Source of the DNA: Actinocrinis sp035605935
Lineage (GTDB): Bacteria; Actinomycetota; Actinomycetes; Streptomycetales; Catenulisporaceae
Direction: 5' to 3'
DNA: 48,107 bases
Assembly (NCBI RefSeq): GCF_035605935.1
Contig: NZ_DATNGK010000289.1
Span: 1 to 48,107 of the forward strand
Of the stretch, positions 6,711-14,118 are shown piece by piece (within the stretch, counting starts at the first letter, position 1; the number at the start of each line of letters is the position of its first letter). A program made the translations under genes and the position numbers. The notes below the pieces were generated by a model, which was given only the letters and a program-made list of their open reading frames with translations, was not told the origin of the DNA and did no database searches.

Positions 6711-8429
6711 ATGGATTCGGCGAGTGACGCCGCTGATATGGCGGTTTGGACCCTTCCGGGGTACCGCCATGAGCGGGAATTGGGCTCCGGCGCCACCGGA
6801 CGGGTCATGCTGGCCCGGCACGATGCCACCGGCACGCCAGTCGCGATCAAGTACCTGGTTCGCACGCTTCATTCGACGGCTGAGTTCCGCGCCGCGTACC
6901 GGGGCGAGGCCGTGCTGCTCAGCGGGCTGGACTCGCCGCACGTGGCGCGGCTGTACGAGTACGTGGAGAGCGAGCACGGCGCCGCCATCGTCATGGAACT
7001 GGTCGAGGGCATCGCGCTTAGGGACCTGCTGCGCGCTGAGGGCGCGACCACTCCCGAGGCGGCGCTGGTCGTGCTCAAGGGCTCGCTCCTGGGCTTGGCC
7101 GCGGCGCATGAGACCGGCGTGGTGCACCGCGATTACAAGCCCGAGAACGTCCTGGTGACGCCGCGGGGCGTGTCAAAGCTCGTCGACTTCGGCATCGCAG
7201 CGCGTTCGGGCGAGACAGGAGCTGCCGCCGGCACACCGGTTTACATGGCCCCGGAACAGTTCTCCGGCGAACCGGCGCATCCTAGCGCCGACGTCTACGC
7301 GGCGACGGCAACGTTCTTCGAGTGCGTTACCGGGGATCGGCCGTACAGCGGCACGACCGTCATGGAGCTGATGATTCAGCACACTCAGGCGCCGATCCCC
7401 GACGAACTCGCGCCCGAGCACGTACGAGCACTGGTTCGCAGCGGACTGGCCAAGGCGCCACGGGAGCGACCGGCGAGCGCCTCCGCGTTCGTAGCAGCAC
7501 TCGAAGACGTAGCGCGCGCGGGATACGGCGAGGATTGGGAGGAACGGGGACAGCGCAAACTGGCGACCCTGATCGCGATGCTGCCCCTTCTGCTGCTCGC
7601 GGGCGCCCCTGGCGTCCCGTCCGCCTCGACCACGTTCGCGACGACGGACCTTGGCTCGGGATCGCCGCCGAGAGGCAAAGATCAGTCTCCTGAGTCGCCT
7701 CGAGAGTCCCGGCCGCGGGGCCACCGGCTGCGTAGTCGAGCAGTCAAGGCAATCCTCAGCGCGGTGGCCGCGGGCGCGGTGGTCGGGGGCTTGGCCGCAG
7801 TCGCCGCGGCTTCCCATGGAGGCGGGGGCGGCGGTGCCGGTCCGGGCACAGTCGCGGCCGGTTACGGTGCCACCAGCGGCGCGACGACGTCGGTGGCACC
7901 GACCGTTGCCGAGGGGCCACAGGCCTCTGACTCCGCGACGTCCGCTGCGAACATGCGGGGTCCCTCAGCCTCGCCCTCCGCATCGCCAGGTGCCCCCTCC
8001 ATCTCACCGACCGCGGACGCTGCCCAGACCTCGCAACCCTCGAGCACTGCTAAGAGTCCGAGTGCCGCGCCATCGTCAGCGCCTCCGCCTCCGGTGCTCC
8101 ACGTGCGTTCCGTGGCCATCACCAAGTTCGGCTGCTCGGGCAATCACGGCGCCGGGGCGACCGTTGCAGTGACGTCGGATGGCGCTGCCGCGGGAACCCT
8201 TTACCTCGCCTGGTACTACACGGATGCGAACGGCGCGCAGCATTCCGTCGGCGCCTCCTCGGTCACGATCCCGAAGGGGCAGACCGACTTCGTCAATGCG
8301 ACGGCCTACTTCCAAAGCTTCGGGAATCAAGGCGTGTACTGGGGCCTGACGGTCTCCACGAATCCCGCGGCCACTCGAGGCAATGGCTCGACGTCGACCG
8401 TCCTCGCCGCCGCCTGCGAGATCTCATGA
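6711..8429 (+). CDS. Membrane Ser/Thr protein kinase (Pkn type) with extracytoplasmic domain, 572 aa
   Basis: The Hanks-type kinase domain covers residues about 18-265. The glycine loop is GSGATGRV at 25-32, the ATP Lys is K47 in VAIKYL, the catalytic loop is HRDYKPEN at 139-146 with D141, the Mg-binding DFG is at 159-161, and APE is at 180-182. All catalytic residues are present; Tyr replaces the usual Leu after HRD. A first hydrophobic stretch lies at 284-298 and the main membrane helix at about 346-368. A Gly/Ser/Thr/Pro-rich stalk follows, then an Ig-like beta domain of roughly 105 residues bounded by two Cys (FGCSG and AAACEIS). ATG 6711 follows a GGGGGG run. The stop overlaps the next start by four bases, coupling it to the membrane partner. 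Confidence 0.93.
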   Translation: MDSASDAADMAVWTLPGYRHERELGSGATGRVMLARHDATGTPVAIKYLVRTLHSTAEFRAAYRGEAVLLSGLDSPHVARLYEYVESEHGAAIVMELVEGIALRDLLRAEGATTPEAALVVLKGSLLGLAAAHETGVVHRDYKPENVLVTPRGVSKLVDFGIAARSGETGAAAGTPVYMAPEQFSGEPAHPSADVYAATATFFECVTGDRPYSGTTVMELMIQHTQAPIPDELAPEHVRALVRSGLAKAPRERPASASAFVAALEDVARAGYGEDWEERGQRKLATLIAMLPLLLLAGAPGVPSASTTFATTDLGSGSPPRGKDQSPESPRESRPRGHRLRSRAVKAILSAVAAGAVVGGLAAVAAASHGGGGGGAGPGTVAAGYGATSGATTSVAPTVAEGPQASDSATSAANMRGPSASPSASPGAPSISPTADAAQTSQPSSTAKSPSAAPSSAPPPPVLHVRSVAITKFGCSGNHGAGATVAVTSDGAAAGTLYLAWYYTDANGAQHSVGASSVTIPKGQTDFVNATAYFQSFGNQGVYWGLTVSTNPAATRGNGSTSTVLAAACEIS

Positions 8430-9154
8430 CCAGCGACGAGCGCGAGGGGCCGCGGCACTGGACTCCGCCCGCGGAACCGACCATGTCCACGGTGCCGATG
8501 GTGCACGCGACGCCCACGGCGCCTGCGACCGAGCCACTGGTGCCTCCAACGCAACTGCTCGTGCCCGCGACGCGGCCGCTGCCCGGACTGGAGGCGGCGA
8601 ATCAGGTCACGATCAATCTCTCGGCGCCGGCCTCCGGCGAACTATTGCGCTTCGGGCCCGGCGTGCCGGAGCCGGCAGCGGTCGCAGACCTGAGTCAGGC
8701 CACTGCCATCTGGCGCGGGGAGGCACCGCCGACCGAAGGTGACGACGCGCGCCGCCGCCGGCGTCGGCGACTGATCAGTTGGCTGCTGCCGCTGCTCGTC
8801 TTCATCGCCGTGCTCGCGATCCTCTTGTGGCAGCGCTCCGGTCCATCCCTCACGGTGACCGATGCCGCCGTCCTCGCTGCGTCGCCGACGCTAAGCTGCG
8901 ACGGAACGGCGACCGTTACCGCCACGATGCACACCAACGGCGCCAACGGCGCGATTACGTACCGTTGGCGCCGCAGCGATGGAACCGTCTCGGACGCGCT
9001 TCGTCAGCAGGCGGCAAAGGGATCAACCGATGTGCGTGTAGTGCTGCTGTGGTCGTTCCACGGACGGGGCACGATGAACGCGACCGCGACGCTTGAGGTG
9101 CTCGGCCCGAGCCAGCTCAGCGCATCCGCCAGCTTCGCCTACTCCTGCTCCTGA
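8426..9154 (+). CDS. One-pass membrane protein coupled to the kinase, 242 aa
   Basis: Residues 1-110 are a disordered, Pro/Thr-rich cytoplasmic arm with many possible phospho-threonines (PPTQLLVPATRPLP). RRRRRR at about 110-115 gives the positive-inside signal for one membrane helix at 116-135 (LISWLLPLLVFIAVLAILLW). The extracytoplasmic part (140-242) is beta-rich, with Cys158 and Cys241 placed as a probable disulfide. Its plan matches the kinase's own extracytoplasmic domain: first strand, Cys, TATV/ATV strand, a W-containing strand followed by SDG or DANG, an NATA strand, and a final Cys. It starts inside the kinase stop codon (ATGA), so both should be made together. It may be a substrate, a co-receptor or a regulator of the kinase; none of these is shown. 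Confidence 0.85.
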   Translation: MTSDEREGPRHWTPPAEPTMSTVPMVHATPTAPATEPLVPPTQLLVPATRPLPGLEAANQVTINLSAPASGELLRFGPGVPEPAAVADLSQATAIWRGEAPPTEGDDARRRRRRRLISWLLPLLVFIAVLAILLWQRSGPSLTVTDAAVLAASPTLSCDGTATVTATMHTNGANGAITYRWRRSDGTVSDALRQQAAKGSTDVRVVLLWSFHGRGTMNATATLEVLGPSQLSASASFAYSCS

Positions 9155-9170
9155 CCGCGGCGCGCCGCGG
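9155..9170. terminator. Possible terminator hairpin after the kinase operon
   Basis: CCGCGGCGCGCCGCGG is a perfect 16-base palindrome immediately after the stop codon; it can fold as a 6-bp stem with a CGCG loop. There is no T-run, as is usual in high-GC actinomycetes. Confidence 0.5.
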
Positions 9171-9187
9171 CGGATCGGACGAGAGCG

Positions 9188-9355
9188 TCAGTGCGTGGAG
9201 AGCGCGATGATGATCAGCACGATGGCGAACACAGCCAGGATCGCCAGGTCGCTTGGCAGTCTCCTGCGACGGCTGTAGTGGCTACGGTTGTAGCGACCGT
9301 AGTGCCGCCTCGGGTACAGCCTTCTGCGATGCGCATAGCCTCTGGCGTACGGCAT
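9188..9355 (-). CDS. Tail-anchored membrane microprotein, 55 aa
   Basis: The ATG at 9355 is preceded by AAGGAGG with ideal spacing, one of the best ribosome sites in the window. Residues 1-32 are rich in Tyr, Arg and His (MPYARGYAHRRRLYPRRHYG, then RYNRSHYSRRRR). Residues 36-52 form one strongly hydrophobic helix (DLAILAVFAIVLIIIAL), and the chain ends STH. The topology is probably a cationic cytoplasmic head with a C-terminal membrane anchor. It lies tail-to-tail with the kinase operon. I do not recognise a family. The frame has the A/T-poor bias of real genes and is too short for most gene-calling thresholds. Confidence 0.72.
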   Translation of the reverse strand: MPYARGYAHRRRLYPRRHYGRYNRSHYSRRRRLPSDLAILAVFAIVLIIIALSTH

Positions 9356-9591
9356 CGATCCTCCTTGGGTGGGACGTCGTGCGGTGCCGCGTGGTCGCTT
9401 GACGCACTCGGGTACCCGGGCGCGGCCGTTGTATGTGGGCGCATACGTGGGGCGCGCACACGGCGCGCGGAGAAGAAGATCGCCGCAGGTCGGGATGGGC
9501 GCGGTCAGAGCAAGCCATTGCGTCCGGTTCTGCGCGGTCTCTAGGATGAACTCGTCGGTTCACGTTGACAAATGTTGGAATTGAGAGCGCC

Positions 9592-11763
9592 GTGGACGAA
9601 GTGCGTGAGGCCGCAGTGGGCGCGGCCGCAGCTGGATTGATCTCGCTTTCGGGCGGCGGGGTGGGCTTGGTGCTCGACGCGTCGGGCTCTGGGCTGCCGG
9701 AGGTGTTGTACTGGGGCGCCGACCTCGGGCTGCCCGCACACGGCGGCGGCGAACACGGCGACGGCTCCGCGCGCCTCGCGTTGAGCCGGCCCGGACCTGC
9801 GCATCCGTTAATCCCATCGCAGGGCGAAGGGTGGTACGGACGACCAGCGCTGAGCGGGCACTGGGAGGACGGGGCTTGGCGACCGCTGCGATTCGCGCTG
9901 ACGGAGCCGGTCGCGGTAGCGGGCGCGGACGAGGGAGCCGACGGCGGCGGGACGATCGTGGCGCGGGCAGCGGACTTGGCGGCGGGGCTCGCGCTGGAGA
10001 GCCAGCTGGAACTGAGCCGAGAAGGGGTGCTCAGGATCCGGCACGCGGTCACGAACACCGGCGCCCTGCCCTACCTGCTCGACCGGCTCGCGGCGCTGAT
10101 GCCCGTGCCCGCGCAGGCCGTCGAGGTGCTGGACTTCAGCGGCCGCTGGTCCCGCGAGCGCTCACCGCAACGAGCCGCCGTGCGGCAGGGTGCCTGGGTG
10201 CGCGAGAACCGGCGCGGCCGCACCGGGTTCGACGCCGGGCCGCTGATCGCCGGGACCAACGGGTTCGGTTTCCGGTCCGGGCAGGTCTGGGGCGTGCACA
10301 CCGCGTGGAGCGGCAACCACGTGCAGTATCTCGAGCGGCTGGCGGACGGCGGCGCGGTGCTCGGCGGCGGGGAATTGCTCGAGCCGGGTGAGATCAGGCT
10401 GCTGACCGGGGAGACGTATCAGACCCCGTGGGTGTACTTCGTGTCGGGTGACTCAGGGCTCGATGAGCTGAGTCTGCGGCTGCACCGGAAGCTGCGGGCG
10501 CGCGCCGTGCACCCGGTCACGCCGCGGCCGGTCACGCTCAACATCTGGGAGGCGGTCTACTTCGACCACTCGCTGGATCGCCTGCTGGACCTCGCGGACA
10601 AGGCCGCGTCAGTGGGAGTTGAACGCTTCGTCGTCGACGACGGCTGGTTCCGGCACCGCAGGACCGACAACGCGGGGCTCGGCGACTGGTACGTCGACGA
10701 GACCGTGTGGCCGAACGGCCTGCATCCGCTGGTGGAGCGGGTCCGCAAGCACGGCATGCAGTTCGGGCTCTGGTTCGAGCCGGAGATGGTGAACCCTGAT
10801 TCGGACCTGGCCCGGGCCCACCCCGACTGGTTCCTGGCCGATCCGGCGCGCCTGCCGGTCGAGCACCGCAACCAGCAGGTGCTCGACGTGGCGCGGCCGG
10901 AAGCCTTCGCGTACCTGCTGGAGCGGCTCGATTCGCTGGTGGGCGAGTACCGGATCGACTACATCAAGTGGGATCACAACCGGGATATCGCCGAGCCGCT
11001 GCACGACGGTGTTCCGGGCGTGCACGCGCAGACCTTGGCCGTCTACCGGCTGTTCGACGAGCTGCGCGCGCGGCACCCAGGCCTGGAGATCGAGTCCTGC
11101 TCGTCGGGTGGTGCGCGGGTGGACCTGGGCGTCCTGGAGCACACCGACCGGGTCTGGGGCTCGGACAACATCGACCCGATCGAGCGGCAGTCCATCCAGC
11201 GCTGGACCAGTCTGCTGATTCCCTACGAGCTGATCGGCGCGCACATCGGCTCTTCCCCCGCGCACGTGAGCACGCGGGCCACCGAGTTGTCGTTCCGGGC
11301 GGCCACCGCGCTGTTCGGGCACGCCGGCATCGAATCCGACATCACCGGCTGGGACGAGCACGAACTGGGCCGGCTCGCCGACTGGATCGCGCAGTACAAG
11401 CGGCTGCGGCCGCTGCTGCACTCCGGCGAGATCGTGCGCGCGGACCATCCGGACCCGGCCGCGTGGCTGCACGGCGTGGTCTCGCAGGACCGGTCACACG
11501 CACTGTTCGCTTACGTGCAACTGGAAACCTCGACGTTCGAGCACGCGGCGGCGCTGCGTTTCCCCGGACTGAATCCGCAGGCTGATTACGAGCTGACGGT
11601 GTTGCCGGTCGTGTCCGCGGTTCGCGAGACCTGGCCGCGGTGGGCGGCGCAAGACCGGCCGATCGTGATCGCGGGCAAGCTCTTGTCGATGGCGGGGTTG
11701 GCGGCGCCGCAGCTGGTGGACAAGCCGGGGCAGTCGCTCGTGGTCGAGTTGCGGCAGGTGTAG
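9592..11763 (+). CDS. Alpha-galactosidase, GH36 family, 723 aa
   Basis: The enzyme removes terminal alpha-1,6-galactose from raffinose-type sugars or galactomannan side chains by a retaining mechanism. The N-terminal beta-supersandwich begins LISLSGGGVGLVLDASGSG and includes YWGADLG. The TIM barrel carries NIWEAVYFDHS, FVVDDGWFRHR, and the nucleophile motif DYIKWDHNRD (Asp461). The acid/base motif is VWGSDNIDPIER (Asp525), and a C-terminal beta domain ends the chain. Length matches bacterial GH36 enzymes of about 700-730 residues. There is no signal peptide, so it acts inside the cell on imported sugar. GTG 9592 is preferred; TTG 9565 would add nine residues. A strong two-way terminator follows. 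Confidence 0.93.
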   Translation: MDEVREAAVGAAAAGLISLSGGGVGLVLDASGSGLPEVLYWGADLGLPAHGGGEHGDGSARLALSRPGPAHPLIPSQGEGWYGRPALSGHWEDGAWRPLRFALTEPVAVAGADEGADGGGTIVARAADLAAGLALESQLELSREGVLRIRHAVTNTGALPYLLDRLAALMPVPAQAVEVLDFSGRWSRERSPQRAAVRQGAWVRENRRGRTGFDAGPLIAGTNGFGFRSGQVWGVHTAWSGNHVQYLERLADGGAVLGGGELLEPGEIRLLTGETYQTPWVYFVSGDSGLDELSLRLHRKLRARAVHPVTPRPVTLNIWEAVYFDHSLDRLLDLADKAASVGVERFVVDDGWFRHRRTDNAGLGDWYVDETVWPNGLHPLVERVRKHGMQFGLWFEPEMVNPDSDLARAHPDWFLADPARLPVEHRNQQVLDVARPEAFAYLLERLDSLVGEYRIDYIKWDHNRDIAEPLHDGVPGVHAQTLAVYRLFDELRARHPGLEIESCSSGGARVDLGVLEHTDRVWGSDNIDPIERQSIQRWTSLLIPYELIGAHIGSSPAHVSTRATELSFRAATALFGHAGIESDITGWDEHELGRLADWIAQYKRLRPLLHSGEIVRADHPDPAAWLHGVVSQDRSHALFAYVQLETSTFEHAAALRFPGLNPQADYELTVLPVVSAVRETWPRWAAQDRPIVIAGKLLSMAGLAAPQLVDKPGQSLVVELRQV

Positions 11764-11777
11764 CGCGAACGAGGAGC

Positions 11778-11823
11778 AACGCCGAGCGCCGGGGACCGCG
11801 AACGGTCCCCGGCGCTCGGCGTT
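11778..11823. terminator. Bidirectional terminator between convergent genes
   Basis: A perfect 20-bp stem (AACGCCGAGCGCCGGGGACC with its complement) encloses the 6-base loop GCGAAC. It lies 15 bases after the alpha-galactosidase stop and 10 bases after the stop of the convergent flavocytochrome gene, so it can serve both. Confidence 0.93.
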
Positions 11824-11833
11824 GTGACGTATA

Positions 11834-13801
11834 TCAGAAGTCGAACAGCTCGGTGTGGATCCGGCGCCAGGAAATCCCGGCCTTGCGCAGGTTCTTGATC
11901 GTCGAGCGCGCCATCGCCGGCGAGCCGCAGATGAACACCTCGCGCTCGTCGAGATCTGGCACCATTTCGCGCAATCGGTGCGGAGCCATCGGATCCTCGC
12001 GCGGGGTCTTGCCGCGCTTTCCGAGCACCGGCACGTAAATCAGCCGTCCGTCCGCGTCCATCTTCTCCAGTTCGTCCGCCATCAGCAGATCCGCCGCCGA
12101 AGACGCGCGCTGAAGGAACATCACGTCGCCCGGGCCGCCGTCCAGCGCTTCCGCGATAGCCCGCAGCGGGGTCACGCCCACGCCGCCGCCGACCAGCAAC
12201 ACCCGCTGCCGCCGGCGCAACTCGGCCGTGAACGCGCCGTACGGACCGTCCGCGATGACCCGGATACCGGGGCGGATGCGGCGCTTGAGCCTGCGCGTGT
12301 AGTTGCCGACGCCCTTGACCGTCAGGCGCAGCACTCCGTTCGTGGGCGCCGCGGACAGCGAGAAGGGGTGCGTCTGGTACCAGAGGCCGCGGCCAAGGAA
12401 GCGCCAGCGGAAGTACTGCCCGGCTTGCGCGCCGAGCCGGTCCACGTTGACGCCGCCGACGTAGATCGAGATCGTGTCCGCCGACTCGACGACGACGCCG
12501 ACGACGCGCAGCCGGTACTTGAGCGTCCGGCTGACCGGAACCCACACGCGGTAGAGCAGGATCGCGGACGCGACCACGACATGCATGGCGATCCAGGTGT
12601 CCTTGGCGTACGCGTTCCGGGTGAACTGCGCGCCCAGGAAGATCTGGTGGAAGAACGCCATCACCGCGGCCGGATAGGCGACCAGGTGGAGGCTGTGCCA
12701 GCGGTCATAGCCGAGTTTGTGCCGGAAGTGCTTGATCGACGAGACGCCGATGGCGATGAGCAACGCGTAGCCGCCGGTGGCCATCAGCACGTACGGATAT
12801 GTCCCGAAGATGGACTTCACCACGTCGCTCGGCTTGGCCTGCAGGCTCATCGAATAGCCGGCGATGACCAGCCCGGTGTGCGCGGCCAGCAGCACGATCA
12901 GGTACGCGCCGAGCCCGCGGTGCAGCGTCGCGAGCCAGGAGCCGATCCGCCGCTCCAGCCACGGGATCCGCGCCATCAGCGCGACCTCGATCAGCAGCAG
13001 GTACGCGCCGAGCAGACCGGTGAGCTGCGCGCCCATGATGTACTCGTCGCCCAGGTGCTGCAGCCGCGAGGCCGGGGTCTGCAGCCACCACAGGAAGATC
13101 ACCTCGGCGCCGCCGGCGAAGGCCAGCAGCACCAGCACCCCGGCCAGCGCGTGCCGGGAGAGAGCCGGGCGCGCGTAGGTCCACGCCTTCGCCGGGTCGA
13201 CCCACCACTGGGTCAGGCCGGGCCGCTCGGGTATCGCGAAGCGGTCCGGGGGCGCGGCCACATAGCTGCCCGTCGTCGCGCCGAACTCCTCGGTATCCGG
13301 GCTCATCTGACGCGGTATCGCACGATGCGTGCCGGTGCTGGTCATGTCCGGCCTGACCGCACGATGCGTGCCGGTGGCCGTCACATCCGTTCTGACAGCC
13401 CGGTGGGAACCAGTGGCTGTGACGTCCGGCCGCACGGCGCGGTGCGAGCCGGTGCTGGAGACCGAACCGGGACGGCTGCCGGTGGCCGGGCCCGCTCCGG
13501 GTCCGAGAGCCGAGCGGGTCGCGCCGGACGGCGCGGCGGTGCGCTGCGCGGACGGGTCGGTGATCGCGACATGACGGCCGGTGTTCGTGACGTCCACGTG
13601 CCCCTGCAAGACAGCATGCTGCTGGGCGTCGTAAGCGGCCCACTGCTGCATCAGCAGACGCTGCTTCTCGCGCAGCATGCGCTCTTCCTCTTGGCGGCGC
13701 AGATACTGTTCACGCTGCTGCTGCACCCATTGCGGGGCAATACCACCAAGCCAGGGGAAGTCTCTCAGCCAGGCTGGATCGCCATCGGCTTGGTCGGTCA
13801 T
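11834..13801 (-). CDS. Ferric-reductase-like flavocytochrome with N-terminal repeats, 655 aa
   Basis: The protein moves electrons from NAD(P)H through FAD and probably membrane heme. Residues 25-65 form a charged coiled-coil-like helix (Q/E/R-rich). Residues 117-168 carry four TG(S/T)HRA repeats of 13 residues. Membrane helices lie from about 217 to 415. Candidate heme ligands are H294, H308, H369, H372 and H385, in LHRGLG, AAHTG and WHSLH. The FAD domain has HPFSLSAAP at 478-486. The NAD(P) domain has LLVGGGVGVTPLRA at 535-548 and CGSPAM at 625-630, and the chain ends in ELFDF. The start follows GGAG. The electron acceptor is unknown; iron, oxygen or a partner protein are all possible. Confidence 0.9.
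   Translation of the reverse strand: MTDQADGDPAWLRDFPWLGGIAPQWVQQQREQYLRRQEEERMLREKQRLLMQQWAAYDAQQHAVLQGHVDVTNTGRHVAITDPSAQRTAAPSGATRSALGPGAGPATGSRPGSVSSTGSHRAVRPDVTATGSHRAVRTDVTATGTHRAVRPDMTSTGTHRAIPRQMSPDTEEFGATTGSYVAAPPDRFAIPERPGLTQWWVDPAKAWTYARPALSRHALAGVLVLLAFAGGAEVIFLWWLQTPASRLQHLGDEYIMGAQLTGLLGAYLLLIEVALMARIPWLERRIGSWLATLHRGLGAYLIVLLAAHTGLVIAGYSMSLQAKPSDVVKSIFGTYPYVLMATGGYALLIAIGVSSIKHFRHKLGYDRWHSLHLVAYPAAVMAFFHQIFLGAQFTRNAYAKDTWIAMHVVVASAILLYRVWVPVSRTLKYRLRVVGVVVESADTISIYVGGVNVDRLGAQAGQYFRWRFLGRGLWYQTHPFSLSAAPTNGVLRLTVKGVGNYTRRLKRRIRPGIRVIADGPYGAFTAELRRRQRVLLVGGGVGVTPLRAIAEALDGGPGDVMFLQRASSAADLLMADELEKMDADGRLIYVPVLGKRGKTPREDPMAPHRLREMVPDLDEREVFICGSPAMARSTIKNLRKAGISWRRIHTELFDF
13298..13453 (-). 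repeat. 39-bp coding repeats: four 13-residue units
   Basis: Residues 117-168 of the flavocytochrome contain TGSHRAVRPDVTA, TGSHRAVRTDVTA, TGTHRAVRPDMTS and TGTHRAIPRQMSP in exact tandem. Looser related pieces lie on both sides (TGRHVAI before, TGSYVAA after). The DNA copies differ at many silent positions, so the repeat is old or under selection rather than a recent slip. Confidence 0.93.
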
Positions 13802-14066
13802 CGCGGACTCCGTTCACTGTCCGAGCTGGCGCTGCCCCCCAGTGGCACTGGAATTGCAACAGACCGGTTCGCCCGAATGAGCGTCCGTGGGTAATTCATG
13901 TCCAAGATTTTGCCATCCCTGCCGAACTGTTCAGGCCTCCGCGGCCGTACCGCGCTGTCCAAACGACCCAGTACACGCGAAGGCCGCCGACTCCGTTCAC
14001 CGGAATCGACGGCCTTACGTTCTAGCAGGTTATGCGGGCCGACCGGTTATCCGTCCGGCGTCCGCC
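13802..14066. other. Promoter region of the flavocytochrome gene
   Basis: This gap lies between the flavocytochrome start and the GH48 terminator. On the minus strand GGAG precedes the flavocytochrome ATG by six bases. No open frame with coding character was seen, and I cannot assign a confident -10/-35 pair. Confidence 0.5.
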
Positions 14067-14102
14067 CGTGACGCAAGACGCTGTCGGGCGTCTTGCGTCA
14101 CG
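14067..14102. terminator. Terminator of the GH48 cellulase gene
   Basis: A perfect 15-bp stem (CGTGACGCAAGACGC and its complement) with loop TGTCGG lies 17 bases past the GH48 stop codon on the minus strand. Confidence 0.9.
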
Positions 14103-14118
14103 TTTCGTGCGGGCTCTG

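Noticed and set aside
7125..7150. HRDY instead of HRDL as sign of a dead kinase
   Set aside because: The catalytic Asp, the ATP Lys, DFG and APE are all intact; an aromatic residue after HRD occurs in active kinases.
9369..9584. A 71-residue plus-strand frame before the alpha-galactosidase
   Set aside because: It is Arg-rich with no ribosome site and overlaps the leader and promoter region of both neighbours.
10156..10163. GAGCGCTC inside the alpha-galactosidase gene as a CebR-type site
   Set aside because: It lies 570 bases into the coding sequence, encodes conserved-looking residues (RERS) and has poor flanks; chance occurrence is likely.
13298..13453. 39-bp repeats as a CRISPR array
   Set aside because: There are no unique spacers; the repeats are contiguous, in frame and diverged at silent sites inside a coding gene.
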